Assembly: GCF_000981585.1 (NCBI RefSeq)
Contig: NZ_LN831776.1
Span: 4,075,187-4,139,186 of the forward strand
Direction of reading: 5' to 3'
DNA from: Paenibacillus riograndensis SBR5
Lineage (GTDB): Bacteria > Bacillota > Bacilli > Paenibacillales > Paenibacillaceae
Length of the DNA: 64,000 bases
Shown here: positions 26,914-37,106 of the stretch, one piece after another
Position numbering within the stretch: the first letter of the stretch is position 1
Layout of the letters: every line of letters begins with the position of its first letter
Notes under the pieces: model-generated
Databases searched by the model: none
Told to the model about the DNA's origin: nothing
The model's input: the letters and a program-made list of their open reading frames with translations, nothing else
Program-made: the position numbers and the translations under genes

Positions 26914-27156
26914 ATGGAAAGAACACCAAACGGATTTCTCAGATTGTCGAGAAACCCAGGTCTTTTAAAGACTCTATATCTTCAGTCTGGCGTTATGACA
27001 TTCGACTTTTTGGTGAACAAGAAGCATGTTCTTGGGCTGACTGTGGAAATTGAACAAAACATGAGCGAAGAAGAGAAGCAGACGTATTTAGACAGTTTCC
27101 CTTTACTACCATTTTCCCTTGTTGTAGATGAGGGTTTAATACCGACTATAAATTGA
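26914..27156 (+). CDS. Unrecognised 80-aa ORF
   Basis: The frame reads MERTPNGFLRLSRNPGLLKT, then VNKKHVLGLTVEIEQNMSEE and EEKQTYLDSFPLLPFSLVVD. The second half looks protein-like and soluble. There is no good ribosome site, and it starts 40 bp after the HpaB-like gene and ends near a solitary transposon-end site. It may be a remnant; I cannot assign a family. Confidence 0.3.
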   Translation: MERTPNGFLRLSRNPGLLKTLYLQSGVMTFDFLVNKKHVLGLTVEIEQNMSEEEKQTYLDSFPLLPFSLVVDEGLIPTIN

Positions 27157-27206
27157 TCCTTAGAATGAGTTGATTTTTTTGCAGAAATAGCGGGGGATTC
27201 GGCAAT

Positions 27207-27248
27207 GGACAAGAAAATGGTACTATTGCCGATGTGATGATCGTCTAA
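27207..27248 (+). repeat. Solitary transposon-end-like site
   Basis: GGACAAGAAAATGGTACTAT followed by TGCCGATGTGATGATCGTCTAA. It matches the inner part of the end modules at 46.2 kb and 35.6 kb and the fragment at 25.1 kb. The preceding bases (GGCAAT) also match. Only one site remains. Confidence 0.5.
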
Positions 27249-27442
27249 CGGCAGAGACTGAACATTGAATGCCGTTATTAAAAGGGGCTGTTAAAAACTT
27301 TCGTTAGTTATAGTCAGCGGATATGCAACTTTAAATTTACCTGAACTATGATAATATAAGACAGACTAGAGAAGAGATTGTTGGTTAAGATAAGAAAGAG
27401 TGATTATACTCCTCAAACAATACAAATAAGAATATAATCACA

Positions 27443-27580
27443 ATGAAACTGGTATTGTATGAGCGAATCAGCAGCATTGATACCCTTATGGAGAACAAAT
27501 TTCAGAAGGGTATACAGCGATTACCGAAGGATGAAGATAGCAAAAATATATTGCATCGTATAATAGCAGAGTTTAAATGA
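27443..27580 (+). CDS. Small unrecognised ORF (45 aa)
   Basis: ATG 27443 to TGA 27578-27580: MKLVLYERISSIDTLMENKF, then IQRLPKDEDSKNILHRIIAE. The amphipathic, Lys-rich composition is protein-like. No ribosome site is visible (AATATAATCACA upstream), so it may be the C-terminal end of a lost gene. A very strong hairpin follows 19 bp downstream. Confidence 0.3.
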   Translation: MKLVLYERISSIDTLMENKFQKGIQRLPKDEDSKNILHRIIAEFK

Positions 27581-27598
27581 CCGTTGGGGCAAGATATT

Positions 27599-27648
27599 CA
27601 GTATATAAAAAGCCACTCCATTTGTCAGGAGTGGCTTTTTATATACTG
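27599..27648. terminator. 21-bp perfect hairpin, bidirectional terminator
   Basis: CAGTATATAAAAAGCCACTCC pairs perfectly over 21 bp with its inverted copy across the 8-base loop ATTTGTCA. The A-run and T-run flank the G+C core, so it should terminate in both directions. It insulates the Crp/Fnr operon from the remnants upstream. Confidence 0.88.
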
Positions 27649-27785
27649 ATCTAGATTTTGTGGTCAAACTTTAAGTTGTGCTTAGATACATTATGGTGAG
27701 CCTTATCATAAGTAGAGCAAATCTTTATTCAAAGAAGCAGCGGTCACCTACCGCTAGTCACGTTGAAGAAACGGAGGTATCTATT

Positions 27786-28460
27786 ATGTACCCTACCATT
27801 AAAAACAAGGCATCCGTAACGTTCCCCTGCTTGACCTCTATTCCCGACTCGTATTGGATGCAGTGCGAAATTAGGACCGTCTCGCCAAGCACGTCCCTAT
27901 CTATCCGCGAGGGTCATATATTTCAGCATGCCGTTTTTGTTCTGTGCGGCACGGTTCGCATCTTTAAGGGGAATGAACAGGGCAGAGAAATTACCCTTTA
28001 TCGCGTGCAGGATGGCCAAAATTGCGTCCTCATGATGGCTAGTATTTTAGGGGATACCCCTTATGAAGCATCAGTGGAGGTTGAGGCCGAAACGGAGCTT
28101 TTACTCGTACCGATCCCACTTTTCAAGAAATGGATTGAAATCTGTCAACCGCTGAAGCAATTTATTTTTGGTCAAATGGTTGAGCGAATTACGTCCGTCA
28201 TGACCTTGCTCGACAATGTTGCTTTCCGGCCGATAAACTATAGAATTGCTCAGTTCCTGCTGGGACGCACCGACGAGAATCACGCGACTCTCCGCATTAC
28301 GCACGAACAAGCTGCGATTGAGCTTGGTACCGCCAGGGAGGTCGTCAGCCGCGCTCTGAAAGTGTTAACGGATAACCGTCTAATCTCCCAGGGCAGAGGA
28401 TACATAGAAGTCTTGGACCGGGACCGGCTGATCCAAGTTCTTCAAGATGAGGTCTTGTGA
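27786..28460 (+). CDS. Crp/Fnr-family transcriptional regulator
   Basis: 224 aa. The N-terminal beta-roll includes SIREGHIFQHAVFVLCGTVR, and the C-terminal winged helix has ITHEQAAIELGTAREVVSRA. The Cys in FVLCGTV and others could sense redox or sulfur species. The true start is ATG 27786 after ACGGAGGTATCTAT; an upstream extension lacks a site. It leads an operon with a DUF2892 membrane protein and an AhpD-like protein, a grouping that recurs in Firmicutes and probably serves reactive sulfur or peroxide stress. Confidence 0.88.
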   Translation: MYPTIKNKASVTFPCLTSIPDSYWMQCEIRTVSPSTSLSIREGHIFQHAVFVLCGTVRIFKGNEQGREITLYRVQDGQNCVLMMASILGDTPYEASVEVEAETELLLVPIPLFKKWIEICQPLKQFIFGQMVERITSVMTLLDNVAFRPINYRIAQFLLGRTDENHATLRITHEQAAIELGTAREVVSRALKVLTDNRLISQGRGYIEVLDRDRLIQVLQDEVL

Positions 28461-28533
28461 CTTAGTCACGGAATACGCTGCAGGATGCTGCTAAGATAGG
28501 TTCAAATCTAAACTTCTATTGAGGTGATATGAG

Positions 28534-28743
28534 ATGAGAAATCTTAGCGGTTTCGATCGATCCTTGCGGGCCTTGCTCGGTATCGGTATGCTTGTGGTGT
28601 TCTTTCAAGCTGATTCCGTCTGGCGGTATGTCGGTTTGCTGGGAGTGTTCCCCTTACTGACATCTATTTTAGGGTCTTGCATTGTCTACAGGTGGTTTGG
28701 CATCAACACTTACCGCAGTAACAGGGGGGCGCATCACAAATGA
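28534..28743 (+). CDS. DUF2892 (YgaP-like) small membrane protein
   Basis: 69 aa with two hydrophobic helices (about residues 10-28 and 32-50) after MRNLSGFDRSLRALLG, the family start, and the closing CIVYRWFGINT. DUF2892 proteins are often fused or adjacent to rhodanese domains in sulfur metabolism. GAGGTGATATGAG precedes the ATG. Its TGA overlaps the start of the AhpD-like gene by four bases (ATGA), so the two are translationally coupled. Confidence 0.85.
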   Translation: MRNLSGFDRSLRALLGIGMLVVFFQADSVWRYVGLLGVFPLLTSILGSCIVYRWFGINTYRSNRGAHHK

Positions 28744-29129
28744 ACTACTATGATAGCAATAACTTAAAAAAGATCCCTGACCTTATTCGTCTTGCACCGG
28801 AAGCGGCCCAATCGTACTTAACCTTCGAGCATGAAGTGTATGAGGAGCTTAAGGCAATACCCTTACGAACGAAAGAACTTATTGCGTTGGCCGTCGCCCA
28901 TGTAACGGGCTGTCCTTACTGCATAGACACGCACGTCAAAAAATTTCAATCCCTTGGCGGAACACGAGAGGAGATATTCGAAGCGGTTCTTGTCGCAACT
29001 TGCACACGTGCGGGTGCCGTGCTGAGTCATGCGACCCATTCCTTGGTTGCCTATGAAGAAGACAGGACCCAGGAGCAGCAAATGTCAAATGAGGTGCAAC
29101 CGAAGCAAAAACCGGATTGCTTCTGCTGA
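28740..29129 (+). CDS. AhpD-like / carboxymuconolactone decarboxylase-family protein
   Basis: 129 aa with the alkylhydroperoxidase signature VTGCPYCIDTHVKKF (CxxC plus His, about residues 59-73) in a helical CMD fold. The CxxC supports thiol-based peroxidase or disulfide activity, unlike the CMD protein at 40.4 kb, which lacks it. It ends in a Cys-rich tail (KPDCFC). It is the last gene of the Crp/Fnr-DUF2892 operon. Confidence 0.88.
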   Translation: MNYYDSNNLKKIPDLIRLAPEAAQSYLTFEHEVYEELKAIPLRTKELIALAVAHVTGCPYCIDTHVKKFQSLGGTREEIFEAVLVATCTRAGAVLSHATHSLVAYEEDRTQEQQMSNEVQPKQKPDCFC

Positions 29130-29369
29130 GGAATAGCGCATCCCCCAAAGCATAGCCTTCAAACTTGCCGTTGCACAGCACGGGAAACCGTACCATTAGT
29201 AACGAGACTCACCAACGGATAATTCATTCTCAAGACAGATAAGGCTTGGTACCGTCGAGTAGGGAAACCGAAAGGCATACGGGAACAGAAGGGGCGTTTT
29301 TTCGCTCCTTTTTTGTTGTTGTTCTGCTGCACGTTACATCACAGGATGATGTGTTATATCCAGAGCATG
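29130..29369. other. Gap with terminator near 29289-29315
   Basis: No ORF. AGGGGCG-TTTTTT-CGCTCC followed by TTTTTT at about 29289-29315 forms a short intrinsic terminator for the Crp/Fnr-AhpD operon. Confidence 0.6.
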
Positions 29370-29997
29370 CTACAAGACCGTTTCAGCAAGTCGATACATG
29401 CCTTCCTCAATAAACCTTTCGTCTACCTTGGCAAAGCCCAATACCCACCCTTTGCGTCTACTCTCCAAACAATAGGAATGAAGCTGATGTACCCGAACCC
29501 CGCCCTGAAGCGCCCGAAAGGTCATCGTTTCCTCGTCAAACGATTCATCCGCTTCCAGTAGTACATGCAAGCCGGTTTCAATCCCTCGCAAGGTGAATTT
29601 ATTTCCGAGACCACTGGCTGTAATCGCCTTTTGCATGACTTCATGACGACGTCTATAAATATTTTTGGCTCGTCGCATATGGCGCATAAAATACCCATGC
29701 TCGATGAAGTGTGCTAGTGCCATTTGTTCCAAGAACGGGAGGTGGCGATAGGTGAATGCTTGCACGTTAGCCAGTTGTGCAATGGCTTCGGCAGGGCCAA
29801 CAATAGCGGATATGCGAATGCCTAGCAATCCATGCACGTTGCTGAACGGCTCTATGCAAAAGCTGTTGCCTGCGTGGTTCTGATAACATTACACCTACGG
29901 CACACTGATGAGCAGGGGTCACAAGTATGAGCTTCGCGTCAGCGGGCACCTTCTCTATGACAAGGCCGTGCTCATCAACAGGAACTGGAGTAACTTG
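29370..29997 (-). pseudogene. MocR-type (GntR/aminotransferase) regulator remnant
   Basis: The minus strand holds part of a PLP-dependent aminotransferase-like domain of MocR regulators: VPVDEHGLVIEKVP, then LILVTPAHQCAVGVMLS; after an internal deletion and frame change, NHAGNSFCIEPFSNVHGLLG through to the C-terminus (FAKVDERFIEEGMYRLAETV). The winged helix and the lysine-bearing middle are gone. MocR proteins sense PLP or amino compounds, in keeping with the cluster of PLP enzymes that follows. The left part joins directly to the truncated glyA. Confidence 0.75.
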
Positions 29998-30830
29998 TGC
30001 CTTATGGTGTTGATGAAAAATCGGCGCGTATTGACATTGAATTTGTACGAAAACTTGCGCTTAAGCACCGCCCGCGTATGATCGTTGCTGGTGCCAGTGC
30101 TTATCCTCGAACGATCGAATTTGAGCCGTTTGCTCAAATCGCAGCCGAAGTAGGAGCGCTATTCTTTGTAGATATGGCGCATATTGCAGGAATTGTCGCG
30201 GCAGGATTCCATCCTAGTCCCATTCCTCACGCGCACTTTGTTACGACGACAACGCATAAAACGCTGCGAGGTCCAAGAGGCGGTATCATCATGTGCCGCA
30301 AGCCGTGGGCGCAAGCGATGGATAAAGCGATTTTCCCTGGAGTCCAAGGCGGTCCTCTTATGCATGCCATTGCGGCAAAAACAGTTGCGTTCGGCGAAGC
30401 GTTGCAACCGGAATTCAAATCTTATATCGAAAAAGTGCTGGTTAACGCCAAAGTATTGGCGGAGGCCTTATTAAATGAAGGGTTAACCGTTGTGTCGGGA
30501 GGTACCGACAATCATATTACTTTGCTCGACCTGCGCCCGATCGGATTAAACGGGAAAGAAGCTGAAAGCATACTTGATGAGGTGGGGATTACGGCGAATA
30601 AAAATGCGATTCCTCATGATACGGCAAGCCCGCTCATAACGAGCGGCATTCGCTTCGGGACTCCAGCTATGACAACAAGAGGAATGGGACCCCAAGAAAT
30701 GAAAGAAATTGCTCGGCTTATTGGACTTGCACTTAAAAAACCTGAGAGTTCAGTTGCCAAGGAGCAATTACGAAGAAGTGTGCAGGAAATCACGTCGCAA
30801 TTTCCTTTATATGAAGGTCTACAGGAGTGA
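29997..30830 (+). pseudogene. glyA: glyA (serine hydroxymethyltransferase), N-terminal third missing
   Basis: 277 codons match the C-terminal two thirds of SHMT (normally about 415 aa), beginning [20 protein letters not shown]. The PLP lysine is present in [14 protein letters not shown]. The first ~135 residues, needed for the active-site dimer, are absent. The frame opens at the junction with the MocR remnant. Intact SHMT makes glycine and methylene-THF from serine; this copy is presumably dead and must be a second copy, since glyA is essential for one-carbon supply. Confidence 0.85.
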
Positions 30831-30836
30831 TGAGCT

Positions 30837-31028
30837 ATGGTCAATACTTATAATTTTAATGCCGGTCCGGGGGCGTTGCCTGCGGAAGTATTGCAGGAAG
30901 CGCAAGAAGAATTGCGAGATTATCGAGGGATTGGCGCATCCATTCTGGAAATCTCCCATCGAAGCAAAGTATACGAAGCCATTCATCATGAAGCACAACA
31001 GTTAATTAAAGAGTTGATGGGCATATGA
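30837..31028 (+). pseudogene. serC: serC (phosphoserine aminotransferase), N-terminal fragment
   Basis: 63 codons: NTYNFNAGPGALPAEVLQEA, then the conserved LEISHRSKVYEAIHHEAQ, after which a TGA follows. Intact SerC has about 360 residues. It starts 6 bp after the glyA stop, so the two were one operon. The deletion removed everything past residue 63. Confidence 0.85.
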
Positions 31029-31105
31029 ATGACCAATCTCAACGCATGGCTGCCCATACTTTTGACGCGGACTGCGATAAGGAGATTTAGCTAAAGGGGG
31101 CAACT

Positions 31106-32807
<1,702 letters not shown>

Positions 32808-32808
32808 G

Positions 32809-33519
32809 ATGAGAATTCATTACTTGCAGCATGTTCCATTCGAATCGCCTGAACGAATATCGGATTGGGTTAAGGACAAAGGCTATGAGTTAAAGGGGAC
32901 TTTATTATACGAAAGCACGCATTTTCCACTTCAGTCGGAGTTCGATCTACTAGTCATTCTGGGTGGCCCGATGGGGGTGTACGATGAGGAGAAGTTTCCA
33001 TGGCTTGTCCGCGAGAAGACATTTATCAAAGAAACAATCCGGCAGCGGAAGATGGTACTCGGCATATGCTTGGGCGCGCAACTGATTGCTGAAGCGCTTG
33101 GCGGAAAAGTATACAGAAATCAGTACAAGGAGATTGGGTGGCATCCTGTAAAAATGACAGAAGAGTCTCGGAGTTCTGTATTTTTCAAACGATTTCCGGG
33201 GGAGTATGTTCCTTTTCATTGGCATGGAGATACGTTTGCTTTACCGGATGGAGTCAAGACGGCTGCAATCAGTCTTGGCTGCGCTAATCAGGCGTTCGAA
33301 TACAACGGGCACGTGATCGGGCTGCAATTTCACCTGGAGAGCAGCAATGACAGCATCTTAAAGCTGATTGAACACTGCGGTGATGAAATTGAACCAGGCA
33401 CGTATGTCCAACTTCCGGATCAAATGATGGATCAGACGTCTTTTCTGGCTCATTCGAATACCATTTTGGTACATTTACTCGATACATTGGATAAGAACAA
33501 TCAAGACCGAAGAAAATAA
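32809..33519 (+). CDS. Type 1 glutamine amidotransferase (GMP synthase-like)
   Basis: 236 aa. The class I triad is visible: nucleophile in LGICLGAQLIAEALGG (Cys about 86), His and Glu in IGLQFHLESS (about 176-178). Such stand-alone amidotransferases hydrolyse glutamine or act on gamma-glutamyl compounds. It starts 2 bp after the sufS remnant, so it belonged to the same operon. A terminator follows. Confidence 0.88.
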   Translation: MRIHYLQHVPFESPERISDWVKDKGYELKGTLLYESTHFPLQSEFDLLVILGGPMGVYDEEKFPWLVREKTFIKETIRQRKMVLGICLGAQLIAEALGGKVYRNQYKEIGWHPVKMTEESRSSVFFKRFPGEYVPFHWHGDTFALPDGVKTAAISLGCANQAFEYNGHVIGLQFHLESSNDSILKLIEHCGDEIEPGTYVQLPDQMMDQTSFLAHSNTILVHLLDTLDKNNQDRRK

Positions 33520-33584
33520 ACGACTTCGGCAATATGTCGAACAGTACGTATAGAGGCTGATCTAACTGAATCGCTGAAAATATT

Positions 33585-33605
33585 GTCCGCGTAAGCGGAC
33601 TTTTT
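33585..33605 (+). terminator. Rho-independent terminator
   Basis: GTCCGC-GTAA-GCGGAC followed by TTTTT, 65 bp after the amidotransferase stop. It marks the end of the PLP-enzyme operon. Confidence 0.88.
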
Positions 33606-33634
33606 GTTTTTTGGTTTTATTACGAATGTAGGGA

Positions 33635-33693
33635 ATGGGATGAAGTTCTTGTCACTAATGGGACCAAATTTTTGACATCCATAGTTCTTGTCA
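33635..33693 (-). repeat. Array of three transposon-end-like sites
   Basis: Three copies of a ~20-bp site in the same orientation: ATGGGATGAAGTTCTTGTCA (33635-33654), ATGGGACCAAATTTTTGACA (33658-33677) and the shorter CATAGTTCTTGTCA (33680-33693). The first two are 23 bp apart start to start, as in the pair at 46045-46087. Reversed, the core is TGACAAGAACTT. Spaced same-strand repeats are the hallmark of TnsB/IstA-type transposon ends. Confidence 0.5.
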
Positions 33694-33905
33694 GCATTTC
33701 AGATATAAAACGGGGCTAAGTCCAATCAAACTACGTTTAAACCGTTTCGTCGTCTTCTAGTGAAAGCCGCATTCCACCGTTTGATAAGAGCGGATTTTTT
33801 CGTCGTGTTATATAATTGGGGAAGGAGATATCTGTCGAGTCGATCAGCTGGACTTAATGAATTGTAGACGCATATAGCTTAGGAAAAGAAAAGAAAGGTG
33901 GAAAC

Positions 33906-34119
33906 GTGGATACACGAGTAAAATGGCGTATTGTCTGCCCCTTGTGCAATAGCAAACGAGTGACAATTGAAATTATACGAAAGAAGAATTATTAAAAAAA
34001 AGGGTGCGCACTGACGACTCTTACACCCAAAGTGTTCAGCAACTTTGCACCAAATGTCTAGGATCATTAGCGGTGTCATTCTGTAAAATTTTTACGCAGT
34101 ACGAAGATTATATGAATTA
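33906..34119 (+). pseudogene. Zinc-ribbon (cysteine-rich KTR-like) remnant
   Basis: GTG 33906 behind AGAAAGGTGGAAAC reads VDTRVKWRIVCPLCNSKRVT and IEIIRKKNY before TAA. This matches the start of the small cysteine-rich KTR proteins carried by mobile elements. In another frame a second cysteine pair (QLCTKCLGSLAVSF) follows. The two halves are out of frame, so the gene is broken. The match is short and the call tentative. Confidence 0.4.
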
Positions 34120-34154
34120 AGGTTCGTCAAAAAAAACGATGGAGAGGTTACAAA

Positions 34155-35081
34155 ATGAATAATGAATTATTGAATGATTTAGTGTTGTCCGTAAAAAGTC
34201 AGAATCTTCATGTGCTGAATGTAATTGTTAGACAAGATGGTAATATAATTGCTAAACATGATTTTAAAGAAGAAAAGCCTACTCTCTTGTATTCAGTAAG
34301 TAAGACGTTTACATCAATGGCAGTCGGTATTGCTATTAGTGAAGGTTACTTTAAAATTAGTGACCTCGTTATAGATTTTTTTCCAGATATTCAACATGTA
34401 CCAATAAATGAATATCTAAAAGAGATGACTATTCATGATTTGCTCTGTATGGGAACTGGACATGCAGAATGCCCAGTTATGAAGGCAGATTGGAGTAACG
34501 GTAAAGAATGGGATATTTCTCAATTGTTCTTTTATGAACCGATTATATTCAAACCGGGTACTCACTTTACATATAACAATGCTTCAACATATATGCTTTC
34601 AAAAATCATAAGCAGTACTACGGGGAGTAACCTAAATGAATATTTGGATGAAAAAATATTCAGACATTTAGATATACCGAAACCTAAATGGGATACATGT
34701 CCAAAAGGAATTTCTCAAGGATTTTCAGGGCTATATTTAACAGCGGAGCAATTATCAAGATTTGGTCAATTGATTCTTGATAAAGGAATTTGGAAGGGTA
34801 AGCAACTTATTCCTTCAAGTTATATTGAACAAGCAACATCTGTCCAAATAAAAACCAATGATTTTACCCCGTATTTTGCTACGGCAGACCATCATCAAGG
34901 TTACGGTTATCAAATATGGATGAACTCATATTCTAATTCATATCGTATGGATGGTTTATATGGTCAATATGTTGTAATGCTACCAGAGAAGAATGCAGTT
35001 ATAACATATATTTCAGATGAACCACAAAATATGACAGGGGTTCTTGAACTAACATGGGATACTTTAATAGAGAAACTATAA
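34155..35081 (+). CDS. Serine hydrolase, class C beta-lactamase/DD-peptidase family
   Basis: 308 aa. The SxxK nucleophile motif is in LYSVSKTFTSMAVG (about residues 46-49), the YxN motif in HFTYNNASTYMLSK (about 139-141), and an HxG-like HHQGYGYQIW near the C-terminus. No signal peptide is seen, so it is cytoplasmic or an esterase-type member. The gene is much more A+T-rich than its neighbours and lies between transposon-end sites, consistent with cargo brought in by a mobile element. The ribosome site is GGAGAGGTTACAAA. Confidence 0.85.
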   Translation: MNNELLNDLVLSVKSQNLHVLNVIVRQDGNIIAKHDFKEEKPTLLYSVSKTFTSMAVGIAISEGYFKISDLVIDFFPDIQHVPINEYLKEMTIHDLLCMGTGHAECPVMKADWSNGKEWDISQLFFYEPIIFKPGTHFTYNNASTYMLSKIISSTTGSNLNEYLDEKIFRHLDIPKPKWDTCPKGISQGFSGLYLTAEQLSRFGQLILDKGIWKGKQLIPSSYIEQATSVQIKTNDFTPYFATADHHQGYGYQIWMNSYSNSYRMDGLYGQYVVMLPEKNAVITYISDEPQNMTGVLELTWDTLIEKL

Positions 35082-35506
35082 TATTATTGAGAACTAGGTT
35101 TAGCCATGATACAGATTATAGCAAACGAAAAAAGAGGGTTACGCTCCGGCTTGCCGTTCCGTCCATCAATGCAGGGGACTGGGAGAAACTGTTGGCAACG
35201 AACTACAAGGGGATTCAGTCTCCGGAATGGAGTATGCGGACCGCTTAAAACGCGGCGAACGGATGGTTAAGGTGGAGGTTAGGGATAGCAACGATAAAAA
35301 TAAGGACGGCTATGAGAAGGCTCCGATTAGATCGGGGCTTTTCCTTATCCGGAGTCCTACTCATTTTATTTTTATTCCCTGAAATAATCGACAACATAGA
35401 TAATAAATTGGCGCGTGGCTTCCGGGAGATGGCGGTTTCGGACATAGAGGACAGGCCGATGGTCCGGGTGCAGACCGGTTCCTCAATATGAATGAACGCC
35501 GGATAG
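35082..35506 (+). pseudogene. Unidentified coding remnants abutting a transposon end
   Basis: Three short frames follow in different registers: VTLRLAVPSINAGDWEKLLA; then EYADRLKRGERMVKVEVRDS; then NKLARGFREMAVSDIEDRPM, which stops at 35489-35491, 16 bp before a transposon terminus. They read like pieces of one or two soluble proteins. I cannot name them. A weak hairpin with a T-run lies at about 35315-35342. Confidence 0.3.
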
Positions 35507-35646
35507 TGTCGGTGGACAAGAACATAGTCCCATTAGAACCCGCGCCAGGCGCGGGTTTTCTTTTTTATGGGATCAAGTTCTTGTCCTTTGCTCAGGACAA
35601 GAACTTGATCCCATTGCCGATAATGGACAAAAACATGGTACCAATA
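35507..35646 (+). repeat. Transposon-end module A
   Basis: Order from the left: terminal TGTCGGTGGACAAGAACATA (35507 on), the terminator-like hairpin AACCCGC/GCGGGTT with TTTTTT (35537-35566), then ATGGGATCAAGTTCTTGTCC (35567-35586) and its perfect inverted copy (35595-35614) around an 8-base loop, then TTGCCGATAAT and one more site GGACAAAAACATGGTACCA. The same layout recurs at 46090 and 51589. Four copies of one ~20-bp site in mixed orientation fit the end of a TnsB- or IstA-type transposon. Confidence 0.6.
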
Positions 35647-36248
35647 CATGTTTCAAAAGAAAAGCAAATCCTTGGCTTGTAGGAGCTCTCCAAGATACGG
35701 TCAGTTCGGCGGTGGAGCTGATCCTTACCTGCCAGTGGGCTCCCTGCGGCTCAAATGAGTGAAGGTATTTCAGGTGCAAACGACAGGAGATCCGTCCGGC
35801 GCAGTCAGGCTAACCATCTTAAAGCGCGCCGACTGAGCGCTGGCAGGCGGATTCGGAAGAACTCCTACAGCAGATAATCCGTAGATCAATCGACCGGCGC
35901 TGCGGAGATCGGTACTCTTGGGGCTGGGCCCGCAAACCAGAAGCCTGGCAATTCACCCTCCAGCTCTGCAGGCAGCCGGCCCGGAAGGACGCCTACAGCT
36001 GTTGCTATGCTGATTGATTAACCAGGGCCGTGGGGATGCGTCCGGCGCAGCCATGCTAACCACCCTCAATATAGGGTCAAGTTCTTGTACTTGGGGGATT
36101 GTATAGAATCGGTATGCCATACGACGTACTTGGGTGAATCTGTTCCTGCAACGATATATCCAAGAATTTATCTGTACAGCCGATTGGAGGATGCTAAAGG
36201 TGCAGGATAAGCATGCATCGACATGAATGTCACAGATCAAGAAAGCAG
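35647..36248. other. 600-base stretch with a diverged 32-bp repeat and one transposon-end site
   Basis: No supported gene. GATCCGTCCGGCGCAGTCAG (35789 on) and GATGCGTCCGGCGCAGCCAT (36035 on) begin 32-bp repeats that differ at five positions and share GCTAACCA. Around them, CTCCTACAGCAG and GCCTACAGCTG mark a second diverged pair. ATAGGGTCAAGTTCTTGTAC (36069-36088) is a solitary transposon-end-like site directly after the second repeat. The long minus-strand frame here is not a gene. Confidence 0.45.
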
Positions 36249-36281
36249 AAAGGAGATCGGATAAAAGCGCCGATCTCCTTT
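36249..36281 (-). terminator. Terminator downstream of the TetR gene
   Basis: AAAGGAGATCGG and CCGATCTCCTTT pair perfectly over 12 bp around a 9-base loop, with A-rich flank on the left that reads as a T-run for leftward transcription. It lies about 70 bp after the stop of the TetR gene. Confidence 0.75.
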
Positions 36282-36353
36282 CCTTATTTATAAGCTTACC
36301 CAGTATGTTTATTCCCAATAGGGAGTGTCTGCCAATCGGATGCAGCAGCGCGA

Positions 36354-36899
36354 TTAAAAATTCCGATCTAACAATATTCCTGTTTGTTCTGCCATGACAC
36401 GAGGTGGTACCAGCATTCCGTTCCTGAACCACCATTCCACTGCACCCACGACCGCTGCCCCAAAAAATTGAAGAAAAACCTCTTCACTTAAACCTTGATT
36501 TTTCCCTTCGGTTACATCGACCTCGGGCTTATACTCTTGGACAACTAAATCAAGGAATCGACTGCGAAAATAAGCTGCGCTTTTCGTGTTTAGCATGGTT
36601 GTAAAGAACAAATGATTCTCCGCAAAGTATTCGAACCAGACATAATTTCCCTCTTGGAAGGTCATCTCGGATGCAGAATGGCAAAGCTCACGGAGATTGC
36701 TGATATGTTCTTCGATAAGCTTATCAAGCAAATCATACTTATCCATGTAATGGAGATAGATGGTTCCTCGATTTACATTGGCCCTGTCGGAAATATCCCG
36801 AATGGTTATATCATCAAAGCTTTTTTCAGACATCAGCTCAATAATGGCTTTCTTGATTGCTTCTTGAGATTTGAGTACCCTTCGATCCACTTTCATCAT
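36354..36899 (-). CDS. TetR/AcrR-family transcriptional regulator
   Basis: 181 aa. The HTH is VLKSQEAIKKAIIELMSEKS, then ITIRDISDRANVNRGTIYLH; a C-terminal TetR_C-like region (FFGAAVVGAVEWWFRNGML) marks the DhaS-like subgroup common in Firmicutes. The ATG at 36899 has AAGGAG 9 bp upstream; longer in-frame starts lack a site. It is divergent from the DUF2255 gene and heads the detoxification cluster, so it is the probable repressor of that whole set. Confidence 0.88.
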   Translation of the reverse strand: MMKVDRRVLKSQEAIKKAIIELMSEKSFDDITIRDISDRANVNRGTIYLHYMDKYDLLDKLIEEHISNLRELCHSASEMTFQEGNYVWFEYFAENHLFFTTMLNTKSAAYFRSRFLDLVVQEYKPEVDVTEGKNQGLSEEVFLQFFGAAVVGAVEWWFRNGMLVPPRVMAEQTGILLDRNF

Positions 36900-37017
36900 T
36901 TTTAATAGCTCCTTCGGAGATAATAGGCAATTTTGGTTGGGTTGTTGAGTAACGCACACATCGCGGAGAAGTGATTATTGCAACCATTGGGCTTCCGTTT
37001 AAAATTATAAACATGAG

Positions 37018-37033
37018 TTGATTAAACAATCAA
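37018..37033. promoter_or_regulatory. TTGATT-N4-AATCAA dyad
   Basis: A perfect 6+6 inverted repeat with AAAC centre lies midway between the divergent TetR and DUF2255 genes. It is the best candidate operator for the TetR regulator of the cluster. A looser GTTTA/TAAAC pair lies 25 bp to the left. Confidence 0.45.
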
Positions 37034-37106
37034 TGCCCATTTAGTTTGGAGTTGTCCAGAAATATTTTGGTCGAGCTTGGCACAACATTTAAAGAGGAGG
37101 CAATTC

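Noticed and set aside
35567..35614. Transposon-end inverted pair as a riboswitch or attenuator
   Set aside because: The same site occurs singly and in direct arrays elsewhere, so its unit is a DNA-binding site rather than an RNA structure before a gene.
35953..36435. 160-codon minus-strand frame overlapping the TetR gene
   Set aside because: It overlaps the end of a good TetR gene and crosses that gene's terminator and a transposon-end site.
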